Part shown: in pieces, positions 1-11,391 of the stretch
Position numbering within the stretch: position 1 is the first letter of the stretch
Layout: the number at the start of each line of letters is the position of its first letter
NCBI GenBank assembly: GCA_958496175.1
Contig: OY292274.1
Span: 49,238,630-49,302,629 of the forward strand
Reading direction: 5' to 3'
DNA: 64,000 nt
Origin: Sisyra terminalis
Taxonomy: Eukaryota > Arthropoda > Insecta > Neuroptera > Sisyridae
Notes under the pieces: generated by a model
Databases searched by the model: none
What the model was told of the DNA's origin: nothing
Seen by the model: the letters and a program-made list of their open reading frames with translations, nothing else
Program-made: the position numbers and the translations under genes

Positions 1-1097
1 AGAGACGGTGATTTAACGCTACGTTGAATTCACAGTAGTGATCAGCCGAAGCATAAACCAAACAACCCCGGCTACTGAGCTATTTCCATTGTTTTCATGT
101 CATATGTGTATAAATATTGTCTCTTTGTAATCAATGCGATAAATATGTCAACGATAAATATCCCTGTTTCCCGTTCTTCTATGCAAATGCACTTTTTCTG
201 CGATTCAATTCACCCGTTTATTTCCAGCTTTAGTACTCATTATCAACAAATGCTCGGCGTTGGTATTGCACTAGTCTCGTTGCAAGGAACAGGTCGCAAT
301 TCAAAAGCCCAAAATATAACTTAAAAAATATCGTAAAGTATAATATCAAAGGTAACGGTTTAGAGTTAAAGTAGTGTAATTAAAGGTAGGTAAGGTGTGA
401 AGTCAAACTTGACTAACCGATAATTCTTCCATGGAAAGTTCATAAATCTATCAACTTTTTTTTCCAGGTCAATATTGGTATTCATAAAATTATTGCTAGT
501 TGATAAAATTTTAACGTAAAACATTTGATCCATCCTGGAAAACAAACATAATTACTAAAATAACATTTTTGCTAGAATGATTTGTTTTATAAATTTGAAC
601 TTTGTGCTTCTTTTTTTTTGGCTCAAATTCAAAGTATTTTATATTCAATTAAAATAATCAGTTAGCTTATTTTTTTTAAAAATTTTGCTGTTTTTGAGGC
701 CTGGAAATTCAAAAATATTCGTAACCCAGTTTAAAAATGCATTATATTCCGGTGGGTCACCTTGAATATATTATGTTTAATTATGAAATGCTGTCAATTA
801 AAACACAAAAGGTTCAAGATCATATGAAATATTATAAAACAGAAAACTTACAGGATTCCCTTAAAATTTTAATTCAATATAATGAAAGCAGAAATAATGA
901 GTTTTTATGAAAATATGAGAATTACATCGCTGATTGTACAAGTTATTACGGTGGGCTACAGGATGACCAATCCTGGTGTATTTGATAATAACAGAAGACA
1001 CGTCATTTGAATATGATGATTTGAGTATGATAACCTTAATTTAATTGGTATTAATTTATGCAGAAGCAAATAATCTATAGTAACAATAAAAGCCATT
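1..1097. other. Non-coding AT-rich DNA
   Basis: The 75-codon frame at 97-324 has no recognisable domain and no codon bias. The remainder is A/T homopolymer-rich intergenic sequence. Nothing else is seen. Confidence 0.6.
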
Positions 1098-1205
1098 AGC
1101 CTATTGCTGGCCGAATGGTCTAGGAAACCACTCCAAAACTAGTAGGTGTTGGGTTTAAATCTCGTATCAAGCAAATTTTCGATATTATTATCGATACACT
1201 AAAAC
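1098..1205 (+). repeat. tRNA-derived SINE, copy A (3' part diverged)
   Basis: The copy starts AGCCTATTGCTGG, the same left end as the other copies. A perfect pol III A box TGGCCGAATGG is at 1108-1118, followed by the family sequence CTCCAAAACTAGTAGGTGTTG and a degraded B box near 1150. The tail with the usual GCGACGGTAAAT end is not recognisable. Confidence 0.65.
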
Positions 1206-1543
1206 ATTATGGGGTATTTTACTTAAATAATCAACGCCTTTGGAAAAAAATATTGAAACAGCTGCAAAACAAAGAGGGGAAAACGGAAGATAGATTTGGT
1301 CACTATAGAAATTATTTGGTCCGAAAATTGGTGTAGAACTACTGGTTTTCTTTTGTCAGTACTTATTTGGAATATCTTGTTTACCTACATTGAGATGTAG
1401 ATACCTACGATGAGGTTAATCTCCTTATGTAACAAAGCTGTTTTTTGATTGATATTCTTCTTATCAAAATTTAAATTTTCTTTATATGTATCGAGTACAC
1501 AATCAAACCATTGGGGTATCGAAAACTAACCGAGTCGTTTATT

Positions 1544-1600
1544 TCTGCGGTTGTCAAACTTTTTAGACGTGGACCACTAAATTGCTTAGTCTACTGAGTT
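1544..1600 (+). mobile_element. Possible hAT-type terminal remnant
   Basis: GCGGTTGTCAAACTTTTTAG followed by ACGTGGACCACTAA resembles the ends of widespread non-autonomous hAT elements (CAGNGGTTCTCAAAC type). I found no matching opposite terminus or 8-bp duplication, so this is a suggestion from sequence resemblance only. Confidence 0.3.
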
Positions 1601-2756
1601 TGTTTAAAAGTAATCATACATACGTAAACATAAAGCGCAGAAAAAAAGAAGATTCTATTAGAGTTCCATTTCTTCATTGTATAATACTTTACTTTCTTAT
1701 ACGCAAATAATTATTATTCGCCACCCACCTGCAACGATCCCGTATACCATCAGGTATGTATACTACATACTTGTATTATGTGAAAAGCACTAGTTTATAC
1801 AAATCCGTACTCGATATATTTAAAAAATATTAAAATTTTTATTACGGTAAGGTCAATACTTTTAAATATTTTTTTTATTATTATTCTCACCTTTTTTATC
1901 TCAGATTATATAGTTACAGTTTTATATGTAATGTAATTTTATTTTATCATGCTACAGATTTTTATTAGTTTGCACTTTTAAAAATGACTCATAATTTTTA
2001 TACTTTCAAACAATTCATGTAGACATCAATTTCAAGCATTAATGCATTTTTCTTCAAGCGTTCAGGTTATAAGCATTTTTTTTTTTGCTAAGAGAAAAAA
2101 AGGTTTAACTTAGTTAATATAGCGATTCCTTAATCTATTGATTTTCAGAAACGAAGGGAAGTTAAAATCAAAAAGCTGTACAATATATATCCCCTTTTAA
2201 AATGTTTACCCTACTTTTCTGAGGCGATATAAATGTAGCGTAAATTATATTAGTAAAACCTCTTATGTAAACTTTTATGGGATACCTTTTTGGTTTTAAT
2301 GGATATTAAAGTCAAGACTTTTTGGTTTAAATCTGGTTTATTAGGTTTATAATGATAAAACCAAGTATTTACTGTGAAAAGTTTTGAAATTAGCATTTGG
2401 AAATAGAGACAATGTGATAAATTTCGCTTTATTGAAGTTGGCAATAAATTTAAATAAAATGCTTCCTCTTTAACTTTAAAACTTGGAAAAAAATAGGCTT
2501 ATAAGATGAGAGTAAAATTTTGACGTATATATTTTTTTCTTTTAAAATAAAAATAATATATTTTCTACTTTAAAATGAAAATTCTTACATTTAGAGATAA
2601 ATTTTTAAGATTTTCTTAAGTCTAAGTTTTGATATTGTTTGTTTTATAAATAAATGATTTACTTACCTGTTTTCACAATAACTGTTATTAAGTTTGAGTC
2701 AATATTTCAATTGTAATCAATAAAGAATGCCAATTTAAAATAATTTATTTAAATTT

Positions 2757-2779
2757 TATATATATATATATATATATAT
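2757..2779. repeat. (TA)n microsatellite
   Basis: An uninterrupted run of about 11.5 TA units. Confidence 0.95.
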
Positions 2780-3104
2780 TCTAACAAGTATATGATATCA
2801 TTTAGTTTTCCATTTCAATAAAATTTTACGATTTGAATCTTTTTTTTTTCAAACATAAAAACATTGAAGACAATTAATTGGAAAAAATAGCCTGTTAATA
2901 ACGACTTGTTCAATATGTATTTTTAGGAATATTTCAATAGTACACATTTTATGTGGTTAGTCTGAATAACGCGGTCATTATAATTGCGACAAATGTTCAA
3001 ACGTTTCCAATAGTAACTGTAAAACGATAAAGTTTCATTAATCAATGGTGGTTTTCGTAGATGTGGTTAATTATTTGCTACATTAATTATAATTTTCTGT
3101 ATAA

Positions 3105-3110
3105 TTTATT
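3105..3110 (-). terminator. Possible polyadenylation signal of the LRR gene
   Basis: AATAAA on the minus strand, about 300 nt past the TGA at 3410. It is plausible by position, but the hexamer is common in DNA this AT-rich. Confidence 0.25.
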
Positions 3111-3409
3111 TTGATATAAAATAAATGTGTGTATTTGATTAAAAAATGGAGTATATATTATTGAGTAGACGTCCATTTAATCTGAGCAATTATTGACTTA
3201 AAATTGAGTCTTTGATTCTTTGAAGAATCGATATGAAGATTTTATCACAAGTCAATAGTTTAAAAGTTTTTGAAGCATTCTTATTGCAGATTACTGCTGG
3301 TCAGCCTTGTCTCGAACTACATAAGTCACGTCACTTTTAAGCACTAATACTGATGGTTTAATTCGATTTAATGAACGGATTCACTTGGAGGTTTCACTTA
3401 AAATATATT

Positions 3410-4513
3410 TCATCTGACACTGTTTAGGATTTGATAGAATGTATTGAACGTAACGATTAGGATTAAATTAAATTTAAATTCATTTATAAACTTAGTACAT
3501 TCACTAGACGAAGCATTTTTAGTTGCTTCCAAGTTTCCCCGAGTCACTTGCTCCTGACATCTCCCTATTGAGTCTAAATCAAGTTCACTCATTGCACGGC
3601 CATTTACCTCTAACGGAGAAATGCAGAAATTTCTCGACATAAATTCCTCGGAACTTCCATTTGATAATGGTCCGGTAATTAAATCGTGAATATGACAATC
3701 ACATGGAAAATGGTTATTGATAATGGTAACCACTTCCACTCCTTGAAAGGATATGACTCCGGGGGCAGGCGTTTCCAATAAATGATTCCCTTGCATTTTC
3801 ACAGCTCTGATATGATGTTCAATTGTGATTGTTAAGTCGTGTATGGCATCGATTTTATTATTAAGAAAATTCAAATTCGAAACATAGCTCAATCCGTCGA
3901 GCGCTTCTGGTTGAATGATTCCCAGATCTGATTCTTGAATTGACAATGTATGTACTTTACTCAAACCACGAAACGTGAACGGTTTTAAAGCTTTCAAATC
4001 CATAAAAGCTAATTTAATTAATCCAATCGTATCCATTCCCGTAAAAGCGTCCGCTTCTATGGTTCGTATTCCGGAGGGAAATATTAAATGTTCCACATTA
4101 GTGAGGCCGGTAAAAGCTGATGTATTTATTTTTTGCATTGGGTTGTTGTTTAGTTTTATTAACCTAACATTTGATGTTCCTGCAAAGGCGTATTGTTCGA
4201 CCATTTTTATTTGATTGTATCCTAGTAAAATCGACGTGATGTTCTGTAATCCGGCGAATGCAAAAGAACCGACAGCCGTTAATGGCGTGTGTTGTATGGA
4301 CAATTCGCGTAATCTTGGTAATCCACGAAATGCAAACTGTTTGATAATCGTGATATTATTACCGTCCAATGAAAGTTTCCGTAATGCGCGTAAACCAGCA
4401 AACGCGTCAGTCTTTATAATTGGGAAATGGTTTTTTGATAACGATAAATGCTCAACAGTATCCGGTAACAACTTTGTCGGAATTTCAGTAAGTCCACCCG
4501 AATTGCAAAGAAC
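3410..4513 (-). CDS. Main exon of a secreted or membrane-anchored leucine-rich-repeat protein
   Basis: Exon 2 encodes residues 52-418 of the predicted 418-residue protein and ends at TGA (3412-3410). The 3' splice site is seen directly: a T-rich tract, then CAG, with the exon beginning GTTCTTTGC at 4513. It joins exon 1 (ending 11188) in phase 0. The join completes a classic LRR N-terminal cap (Cys 40, 44, 46, then Cys 54). About ten LRRs of roughly 22-24 residues follow (residues ~72-318), several ending in the AFxGL signature typical of extracellular LRRs. A C-terminal cap has Cys 322, 324, 348 and 370 with the FPCDC motif. Residues ~398-413 are hydrophobic and follow an Asn/Ser-rich stretch, so a GPI-attachment signal or short membrane segment is possible. 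There is no cytoplasmic domain. The family points to cell-surface recognition or adhesion. I cannot assign an orthologue. The ORF reads through the splice site to an ATG at 4537, which I regard as intronic. Confidence 0.9.
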   Translation of the reverse strand, partial: VLCNSGGLTEIPTKLLPDTVEHLSLSKNHFPIIKTDAFAGLRALRKLSLDGNNITIIKQFAFRGLPRLRELSIQHTPLTAVGSFAFAGLQNITSILLGYNQIKMVEQYAFAGTSNVRLIKLNNNPMQKINTSAFTGLTNVEHLIFPSGIRTIEADAFTGMDTIGLIKLAFMDLKALKPFTFRGLSKVHTLSIQESDLGIIQPEALDGLSYVSNLNFLNNKIDAIHDLTITIEHHIRAVKMQGNHLLETPAPGVISFQGVEVVTIINNHFPCDCHIHDLITGPLSNGSSEEFMSRNFCISPLEVNGRAMSELDLDSIGRCQEQVTRGNLEATKNASSSECTKFINEFKFNLILIVTFNTFYQILNSVR

Positions 4514-6520
4514 CTGAAATATAAAAAAAATATGCATTAAATATTGTAACGAGATTTCAGTAGCTTTTGCATCTTTAATTAGTCTGCATTTCTAACATAT
4601 TTAAGAATGTTTTAAAAATATACACATATCTACTTTTAAGATAATTTCTTTTATTTTACTTGAAAGTCAAAAAATAAGATTGCCTTGCCTTAATATCTCT
4701 ATATTTTTCAAAAATTTATATTGCAAATGTATAGAAGTAAAGTAAATATTGGATTTAATAGTCGAACAAAAAACCCATTTAAATGTTTTATAGATTAGGC
4801 CCTTCAAAAACGAGAAAAAAATATCTTTTTTATTTTATATTAAAGTATAGTTTATTAACTCTACTTTTTAAACTAAATATAAATGATGACCTAAACTATT
4901 AAACTATTATAAAACAAGCCATTCGTATTGAATTCATAGAGTTTTAAGGGTAGAAAAAACTATTAATGAGAAACACCATACTTTGTTTTGATTGTCAATT
5001 TAAATCTTTTTTTCAAAACGCTTTTTTTATGAAAATAATAAAATATAACGAAAATATGTGATTGTAGAAGTCAAAATTCGGTTATTTGGAATCAAACAGA
5101 GTAAAATCCGTAAGGGCTGTTTCACATTTATTCATTTTTTGTTCGTTACTGTAAAATGAGTTGACGATACAATCCGATATAACGAATAGAAAGAACCATA
5201 AATATAAGAAGTCGTCCTAAAACAAATAAGCCAAACATCTTGATGAAGTTGATTTGAAAATCACTCTAACAATAATAGTTGGGAGTTGTCCACACGAAAA
5301 AGAATAGTTTCCAAAAAACCGAAAGTTATTCAACTATTGCGATGAAAGTGATATTTTAAGCACTAGTCATTCAAAAATCAGTGATAGCCAAAAAAATAAA
5401 AGTAATAGACCATAAATTAGTAATAAGAAATCAATCGAAAAGACTGACCAAACAGCATGCAATTCACGCTTGAACGCCACTAAAACAATTAGTTATTGTG
5501 AATCAGAGTTTGCTGTTTAGGTAGCAAATGCTACCTTCAATATCTATTTTAATTGATAATATCGTGTAGCAACGAAATGTAACTATTTTTAATATGAATT
5601 GAAATAAAATACATTTAACACCTGAGGAAGACAGAACTTATCATCAAAGCGCTGTGTTATGCTCAATAAATTATTGAATTTCCTTGAGCCTGATTTCAAT
5701 GTCCCAAAATCATCATTTTGCATAACAATAAACACGAAAATTATCATAATAACAATATAGCTATATTAATAATGCTCTTTCGTACATATCTTACAATAAT
5801 ACAATAATATAGAATAAAATTCAACGCATTTCCGTTTAATGTCCAACCAATTGAATTCTATTAATCCGATTTTTGTTATTCTTGTTTTAAGTTTACTTAT
5901 AATTTATTTCTATAAATTTTAGTTTATCTTTGGTTTCAATAACATATACAAATCGTTGGTAATTTGAATTTTTACCTAAGAATGGTTCAGAATATTTGAT
6001 TGATAATGGAAAATTTAAACTTCCTTCTTGCCAACCAACAAAGCTTGAATTATGGTTTTGCAAAACTAATAAAACGGCCTTAACTCACTATAGTAACTTT
6101 TTTTAAAAAAAAAAACAACCGTCAAGGGTCAAACAAGGGGATGATTTTTTTCTTAACTCTCACTTATTAACTCATAATTTGAGAAAATTTTAACTTGACA
6201 AATGTTTTAAATACGATCTTTTTAAGTCTACTACCTTCAATTTACAAATCATGTGATATAATACAGTGAATTGATAAGGCTTCTTCTTCTTCTATATTTT
6301 TTACTAGGACCTCTTCTAGAAGTTCCTCCGCACTGTGCCCTGTAAGAACTATTACACTCTAGCTGTATTAAGATTGATAAGTCACTAAATACGTCTACTC
6401 TATGCTATTTTTAATTATATATAAGTTTTCTTATTATCTCTTTGTATTATTATCTTGTTCATTATTCATAGTTATGTAAGGGGAACCATATAATTGTTTT
6501 GTTGAGTTTTTTTTAAGTAT

Positions 6521-6665
6521 CATTTACCACCACTTTATAACTACTAAGTTCCTTAACGACTTTAGTGTAAATAAAATTCCATAATCGACAAATATTGAAA
6601 ATTTGCTCGATTTGAGGATTGAACCCAAAATCTACTACTTTTGGAGCGGTGATCAGTGGGCTCAA
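6521..6665 (-). repeat. tRNA-derived SINE, copy H (in LRR intron)
   Basis: The reverse-strand copy reads from a CACTGATCACCGCTCC head through a B box (GGGTTCAATCCTC, complement of 6614-6626). The family middle ATCGAGCAAATTTTC and the tail AACTTAGTAGTTATAAAG ending GTGGTAAAT follow. It lies in the same orientation as the LRR gene. Confidence 0.75.
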
Positions 6666-7171
6666 GTTTAGTTGAAAACCCGACAAATAAAAGTAAAGCA
6701 ACATTTTTTTTTTAAATAAATTTTCTCATTAAGTTCTGATATTCAATTAATTAAATTAGTTTTGTTTATAATAATTCTGCTACCATTTTCTGTTTCAATT
6801 AAATCACTGATATCGATAATTTTTTTGTTTCATACGTACCCATACGTACGCTTTTGAAGAATTTAAAGAAAAAACACTTTTCAAATATAGGGAAAATTTT
6901 TAATTGATGTGTGTTTCCCGATAGTTAGTCGACGAAGTAGCAGGTATCGTCTTGTATTATAATACATCGCACTGATAATAAACAAATGCACTTACTTTCA
7001 AATAAATAGTATTCCAAAAGCATGTGTCGTTAAAAGAAAATCTAAAAAATGGAAGACATTTTTGTAGAATGTTGGTCATGTGGGTATGATGCACGATGTT
7101 AAACGTGCAATTAAATATGAATAAAAATTAGCGATCACAATATAAGGCTATTTAAATATATATACGGGAAA

Positions 7172-7330
7172 AGCTTCTTGAGGACCAGTGGTCAAAGTAA
7201 ACGCTTCAAAACTAGAAGGTGTTGGATTCGATCCTTATATCGAGCAAATTATCGATATTTCTCGATTATGGATTTTTATTAACCATAGATTCGCATAAAA
7301 CTTTAGTAGTTATTAAGCGGCGGTAAATAT
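7172..7330 (+). repeat. tRNA-derived SINE, copy B (in LRR intron)
   Basis: Near full length. It has an A-box-like AGGACCAGTGG at 7181-7191 and a well-preserved B box GGATTCGATCC at 7224-7234, 32 nt apart. The family middle ATCGAGCAAATTATCGATAT and the tail TTAGTAGTTATTAAGCGGCGGTAAAT follow. It is antisense to the LRR gene. Confidence 0.8.
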
Positions 7331-7800
7331 TTGTTAAGAAAATATACGTCGTTGGCATAAAGTCAAGTGGTGAATTTTGGCTAATTTTAAGTAAAAAGAG
7401 AGAAAAAAATATTATATATTTTATGTATTATAAATTAAAATCAATAATTTCAGAATTTAACGAAATTTAAAAAGCAAACATTGAAGCAATATAAGTTTTG
7501 AGGAAGTAAATTGAAAGTATTTAAAGAGAGGCCTTTACTTGAATTAAAAGGAAAAATCAAGTTTTCCAAATACTTGTTAGATAAGTTTTAATAACTGTGG
7601 TTAATGTTGAATTGCAAAACTTTCATTTCTCTCTCTGAACTTTTGAAACTTTTCAAGATTTTCTTAACTTTGTACATGTTCACGGTCTTACGATCTCGAA
7701 ACGTTATAAAATTAGCAAGTTTGAATTTCGTTAATTAAGTAGAACATGACCACTAAACATGAATAGATAGAACGTATACGAATACCTCGAGCTGACTTAC

Positions 7801-7866
7801 TTCTATAGCGACGAACAGAAAATTCTTCTAAACGAAACAAATTACGCATTGCAGCATTTATGGTCG
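7801..7866 (-). other. Possible cryptic or alternative 66-nt exon within the LRR intron
   Basis: On the minus strand a long pyrimidine tract ending CTTTAG precedes 7866, and a near-ideal donor GTAAGTCAG follows 7801. The frame containing this segment is open for 22 codons in phase 1. In phase 0, the phase of the host intron, it meets TAA at the third codon. It could therefore only be a poison exon of the LRR gene, or part of an unseen nested gene. It may equally be chance. Confidence 0.2.
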
Positions 7867-9534
7867 CTAAAGAACGAAGAATATAACAAACACACAATAA
7901 AATAACAATTAATTTTATTCGAATTTAGTTGTTCTCGAAAAACGTACAAATGTATCAAGCGTGAATGAAAAGGAAGATGAAAAGTGCACTAAATTTCAAA
8001 CGGTCCGTTTAAAATAATCATGCTGAGTTTGTAGAAACAAAGAAGACTAATGTACGTTTCATGGTTCCTAGATGTGAAACAATAGTGGCCACGATAAATG
8101 CACGTATGGAAGAGCATGTTACATGGATATGTAATTGATTGCTTCATCGCTAAATGGCTCGAAAGTGCCTCTACCATATTGACTTTTCACATTTTCATTT
8201 ACAAAATTACCACATTTTTATGATAGAAATCATGTTTAAAACTACATAAAACGTTACTAATATTTTATACTTGTAGATAAATTTTACTATGAATTACATG
8301 TAAGTAAAGAAAAAAAGTTAAAAATAAAACATTCATAATTGATTACAAGAAAATATTACATCACTCAAACTTTAACTTCAATTACATTAATTGAACACCA
8401 TCGAACTCAACTTTTCTATTTTTCAAAGTTTACACCACACATCATTATTTAAAAGCTCATTTTTTTAAAGATCCTTTATTTTTTCTCTACTTGACAAAAA
8501 CGTTAAACAAAATGACAAGCTACTATATTAAAATGTTAATTGTAGTTATATTTCCATCATTTAAAACTAGAACTTTTAATTTGTAAAAAGCTAAGAGCTT
8601 TGTTTTTTCCATTTAATTCATTTCCACAATAGGTACAACTAACTATAGTAGAGTTGTTTTCATACACCTACAGATAAGAACATTATTATAATACGAACAT
8701 ATACAGTTGCAAACTTTGAGTTAAGCTTTTAAATTGCAGACTAGAATAATTTATATATACTTGAAAATTTTCTTACATTTATTTATAACTGCTATGATTT
8801 TTAATGAATTTTTGAGTTATACTATCCACAATTTAAAAAATAAAAATTTGCAGTTATTGAAAGCTTCGCATACAAATCCACCAGCATATAAAGTGGTAAC
8901 TATCCACCATTAATTAAGAAAGATATTGACACAATTTGTTGATTTAAGTCAAATTTTAAATTACATGATACAATTCGACATTTCAACGATAAAAATTATT
9001 CTATTGTTCACAAAAAAACGTCTGTATTATATGAATCATTAATATGATTGCAAATAGGGTATCGAATTTCAAAGGTCAATAGGGGCGGCAAAAATTAAAA
9101 AGCCTACTGGCGGAAAATTTCTAAATCTACCACTGCTTTTCATTGTTACCACCTGGCAGATAATTTACAACGTAAATTTTTGGGGAGATGGTTGCAGCTC
9201 GATAGTTAATTCCTTTATCCTTTTGGGCTCAATCGTTGATACAAGAGGTAAGTTCTCGCAAAGTAATAGTGAATCTAATGATCTCAGAGATCCTAGGTAA
9301 ATAATTTGAACTAAGCAAATTCGATCCTACCACTCTGCGTGGTGAGACATCGCTATTTTCTCGAGTTTTTAAGTAACACGTTTTTGACAAACCAATAGGG
9401 TCAATGTTAAGTGTAATGGTACATAAATAAAACCATAGATAGATCCATCTACGAAAAGGTACATATATATAATTTCAATTTAATTTTTACATTTTTCAAA
9501 TAGTCAAGTGTTGATAACCCGAACATAGAATAAA

Positions 9535-10255
9535 CATCCATCTAGTTAGCACTACACTTCTGGAATTTGGAAAAAATAACTGCGACATATTTAAGTGTTT
9601 TTTTTTGTCGGTCGTTCAAAAGTTCTGAAAAAAATGTCGTTCGCATATTTTCCTTGATAAACCTATGTTGTGATAATTTGACGTTTTGAGCTTTTCTATA
9701 AATATTATAATTTCGTTTTTTTTGCGCCGTTAATAGGTGTTTTTTTTGTCGTTCGAGAGATTGGAAAGAAAAATATTCATAAGTTACATATTTTCCCGGG
9801 AATCGCTATTTAAATAAAAAGTTCCATATGGATCATTTTCCAATTATTGAATTTTCCAAAACATTTTCTCATAACTAATTGGTGCTGTTTTGTTGTTCAA
9901 AAGTTCTAAAAAAAATAATTAAATCACACACATATATAATATTCGTCGCTTCGTCATAAGTACTAAAGCATCAATTGTAGATATATGCTCAAATTGAGCT
10001 TTTTCTTTAAATGGCTGTATCCGGAAAAATATGTGCGCTATGAACATTTTTCTTACGGAACCCTCGAACGACAAAAAATACCAACTAATGACGCAAAAAA
10101 AAAATATAAAAATTTCAATATTTGAAAAATGACCCCAAATTGAGCTTTTTCTTCAAATAGCTCTTTCCGGAAAAATACAAAAGTAAAATTATGTATAAAA
10201 TATTCCGTAGTTATTTTTTTCAATTTCCAAAAGTGAAGTGCTAATTTGATGGACG
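9535..10255. mobile_element. Non-autonomous DNA element (MITE) with ~50-bp terminal inverted repeats
   Basis: The left end CATCCATCTAGTTAGCACT and the complement of the right end CGTCCATCAAATTAGCACT start terminal inverted repeats of about 50 bp that differ at a minority of positions. Inside, GCGCCGTTAATAGGTG plus TTTTGTCGTTCGAG (9724-9757) recurs inverted at 10062-10092. AATTGAGCTTTTTCTTYAAAT followed by a conserved CCGGAAAAATA recurs directly at ~9992 and ~10138. There is no transposase frame. TA dinucleotides lie close to both ends, which would suit a Tc1/mariner-type insertion, but no exact duplication is certain. It is embedded in the LRR intron. Confidence 0.72.
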
Positions 10256-11187
10256 TATAGAAAAAATGTAACAAATAAAATATAGCTATAGCTATTTTGT
10301 GAGGATTTGATTTTCTCAAATAACGTCAAAAACATGGCAAACTAGCCGTACGTAAAACAATTACATAATTCTATATTTCTTTGAATTTGTAAGTGAATGT
10401 GCTCTTCATTAGGTTTTAAAACCACTTCATTTTAATCTCAATCTTCAAACAAACAACTCAATTCTGTGGAGAAATGGTATCCGTAAAAGAAAAATCCCAT
10501 TTTTGATCAGAAAAAGCATGTGCAAAAGTTAGGTAGAAAACTCAGTAATGTCATAGCAGTAGTTAATTTTTAAAGCTGTAAAACTACTCAAGCTATTTTA
10601 GAAACAGTTTTTGTACAAATAAAGCATTTTGGATACCAGAAGTCTCTGTTATTAACTAATTATTTTAATACAGTTCTTATCCTAGCTTGAATAAGTACTC
10701 TCGTGTATTCTGAGTAGTTACTCAATTTGATTTCAGAAGCATTGCGATGGTTTCAATACTTGATACGTGAATTTATTAATGTATCAAATATAGGTTCAAA
10801 CCAACCAAAAATATTGTTTTTGTTTAATCTGCCTACTTAATTATTAAAACTTGGCATGTAAGAACGAAAACCATTTTTGAAAAGTATAATTTGAAATTTT
10901 AATAATGCGAATAAAAAATGGTTATTCTTTAATCTTTGAATCCTATTCTGAAATGTTTTCTGTCCGATTACTTAAAATGTCAGTACCGATGAAAATTCAT
11001 TGTAAATTTCAACGAAAAAAAAGTTTAAAACATTCTTATTTTAACTTTTCAAAAGTATAATTTAACAACAGGAATGACTAACAGGGAAATATAATATGTG
11101 GAAGCATTTCGTAATAATCAATTCAGTTTTCAAATAGATTGAAATTTTATTTTGTGAAAAAAGTTCATATTTAAAAAGCGTATTTAC

Positions 11188-11340
11188 CTGTTTTTGTGAT
11201 AGACATATACAGACAGGCGGGCAGGGTGGTGTCAGAAACGATAACGTCGTAACTCGAAGAGCGCTTAATGTTATTAGTAACGCCCAAATGACGGTGCCCA
11301 TAAGTCCATCGAGCCAACGTCGTTTTCGTGTTATTGTCAT
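11188..11340 (-). CDS. First coding exon of the LRR protein (signal peptide and start of LRRNT)
   Basis: The exon encodes 51 residues. A basic start (TRKRR at residues 4-8) is followed by a hydrophobic core at ~14-31 and then CPPVCIC, the opening of an LRR N-terminal cap. The 5' splice site CAG/GTAAATA lies at 11188/11187 and leaves phase 0, exactly matching the acceptor of exon 2. The first in-frame ATG is at 11340. The frame is open to about 11389, but only a GTG precedes that ATG, so I start at the ATG. A strong acceptor (pyrimidine-rich tract ending TATAG, exon from 11391) lies just upstream. This segment is therefore probably exon 2 of the transcript, with 51 nt of 5' UTR and a further non-coding first exon upstream that I could not locate. 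Reading the other frame of this segment gives no domain. Confidence 0.82.
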
Positions 11341-11391
11341 ATTGAATTTCAACCACCAATTCACGAACTCAAACTTCGTTGAACAAATTTC
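11341..11391 (-). other. Probable 5' UTR part of the LRR start exon
   Basis: The minus strand shows a pyrimidine-rich tract ending in TATAG at 11392-11396, directly before 51 nt that lead to the ATG at 11340. An in-frame TAG lies at the junction, so the coding sequence cannot extend through it. This implies an upstream untranslated exon. The splice site is inferred from consensus only. Confidence 0.5.

Larger units (their letters stand above)
1206..3409. other. Intergenic region downstream of the LRR gene
   Basis: No coding potential beyond short chance frames. It contains a hAT-like terminal remnant near 1544 and a TA microsatellite at 2757-2779. The rest is AT-rich and unrecognised. Confidence 0.6.
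4514..11187 (-). other. 6.7-kb phase-0 intron of the LRR gene
   Basis: The intron is bounded by GTAAATA (donor, 11187) and TTTCAG (acceptor, 4514). It is AT-rich and has no convincing coding sequence. It holds two SINE copies (6521-6665 and 7172-7330), a MITE-like element (9535-10255) and a possible 66-nt cryptic exon (7801-7866). No conserved block was recognised outside these. Confidence 0.8.

Noticed and set aside
3975..4517. Plus-strand frames of 79 and 100 codons
   Set aside because: They are antisense shadows of the LRR exon.
11171..11359. Second minus-strand frame in the LRR start exon
   Set aside because: It lacks the cysteine cap and the signal sequence. Only the other frame joins the acceptor at 4513 in phase.
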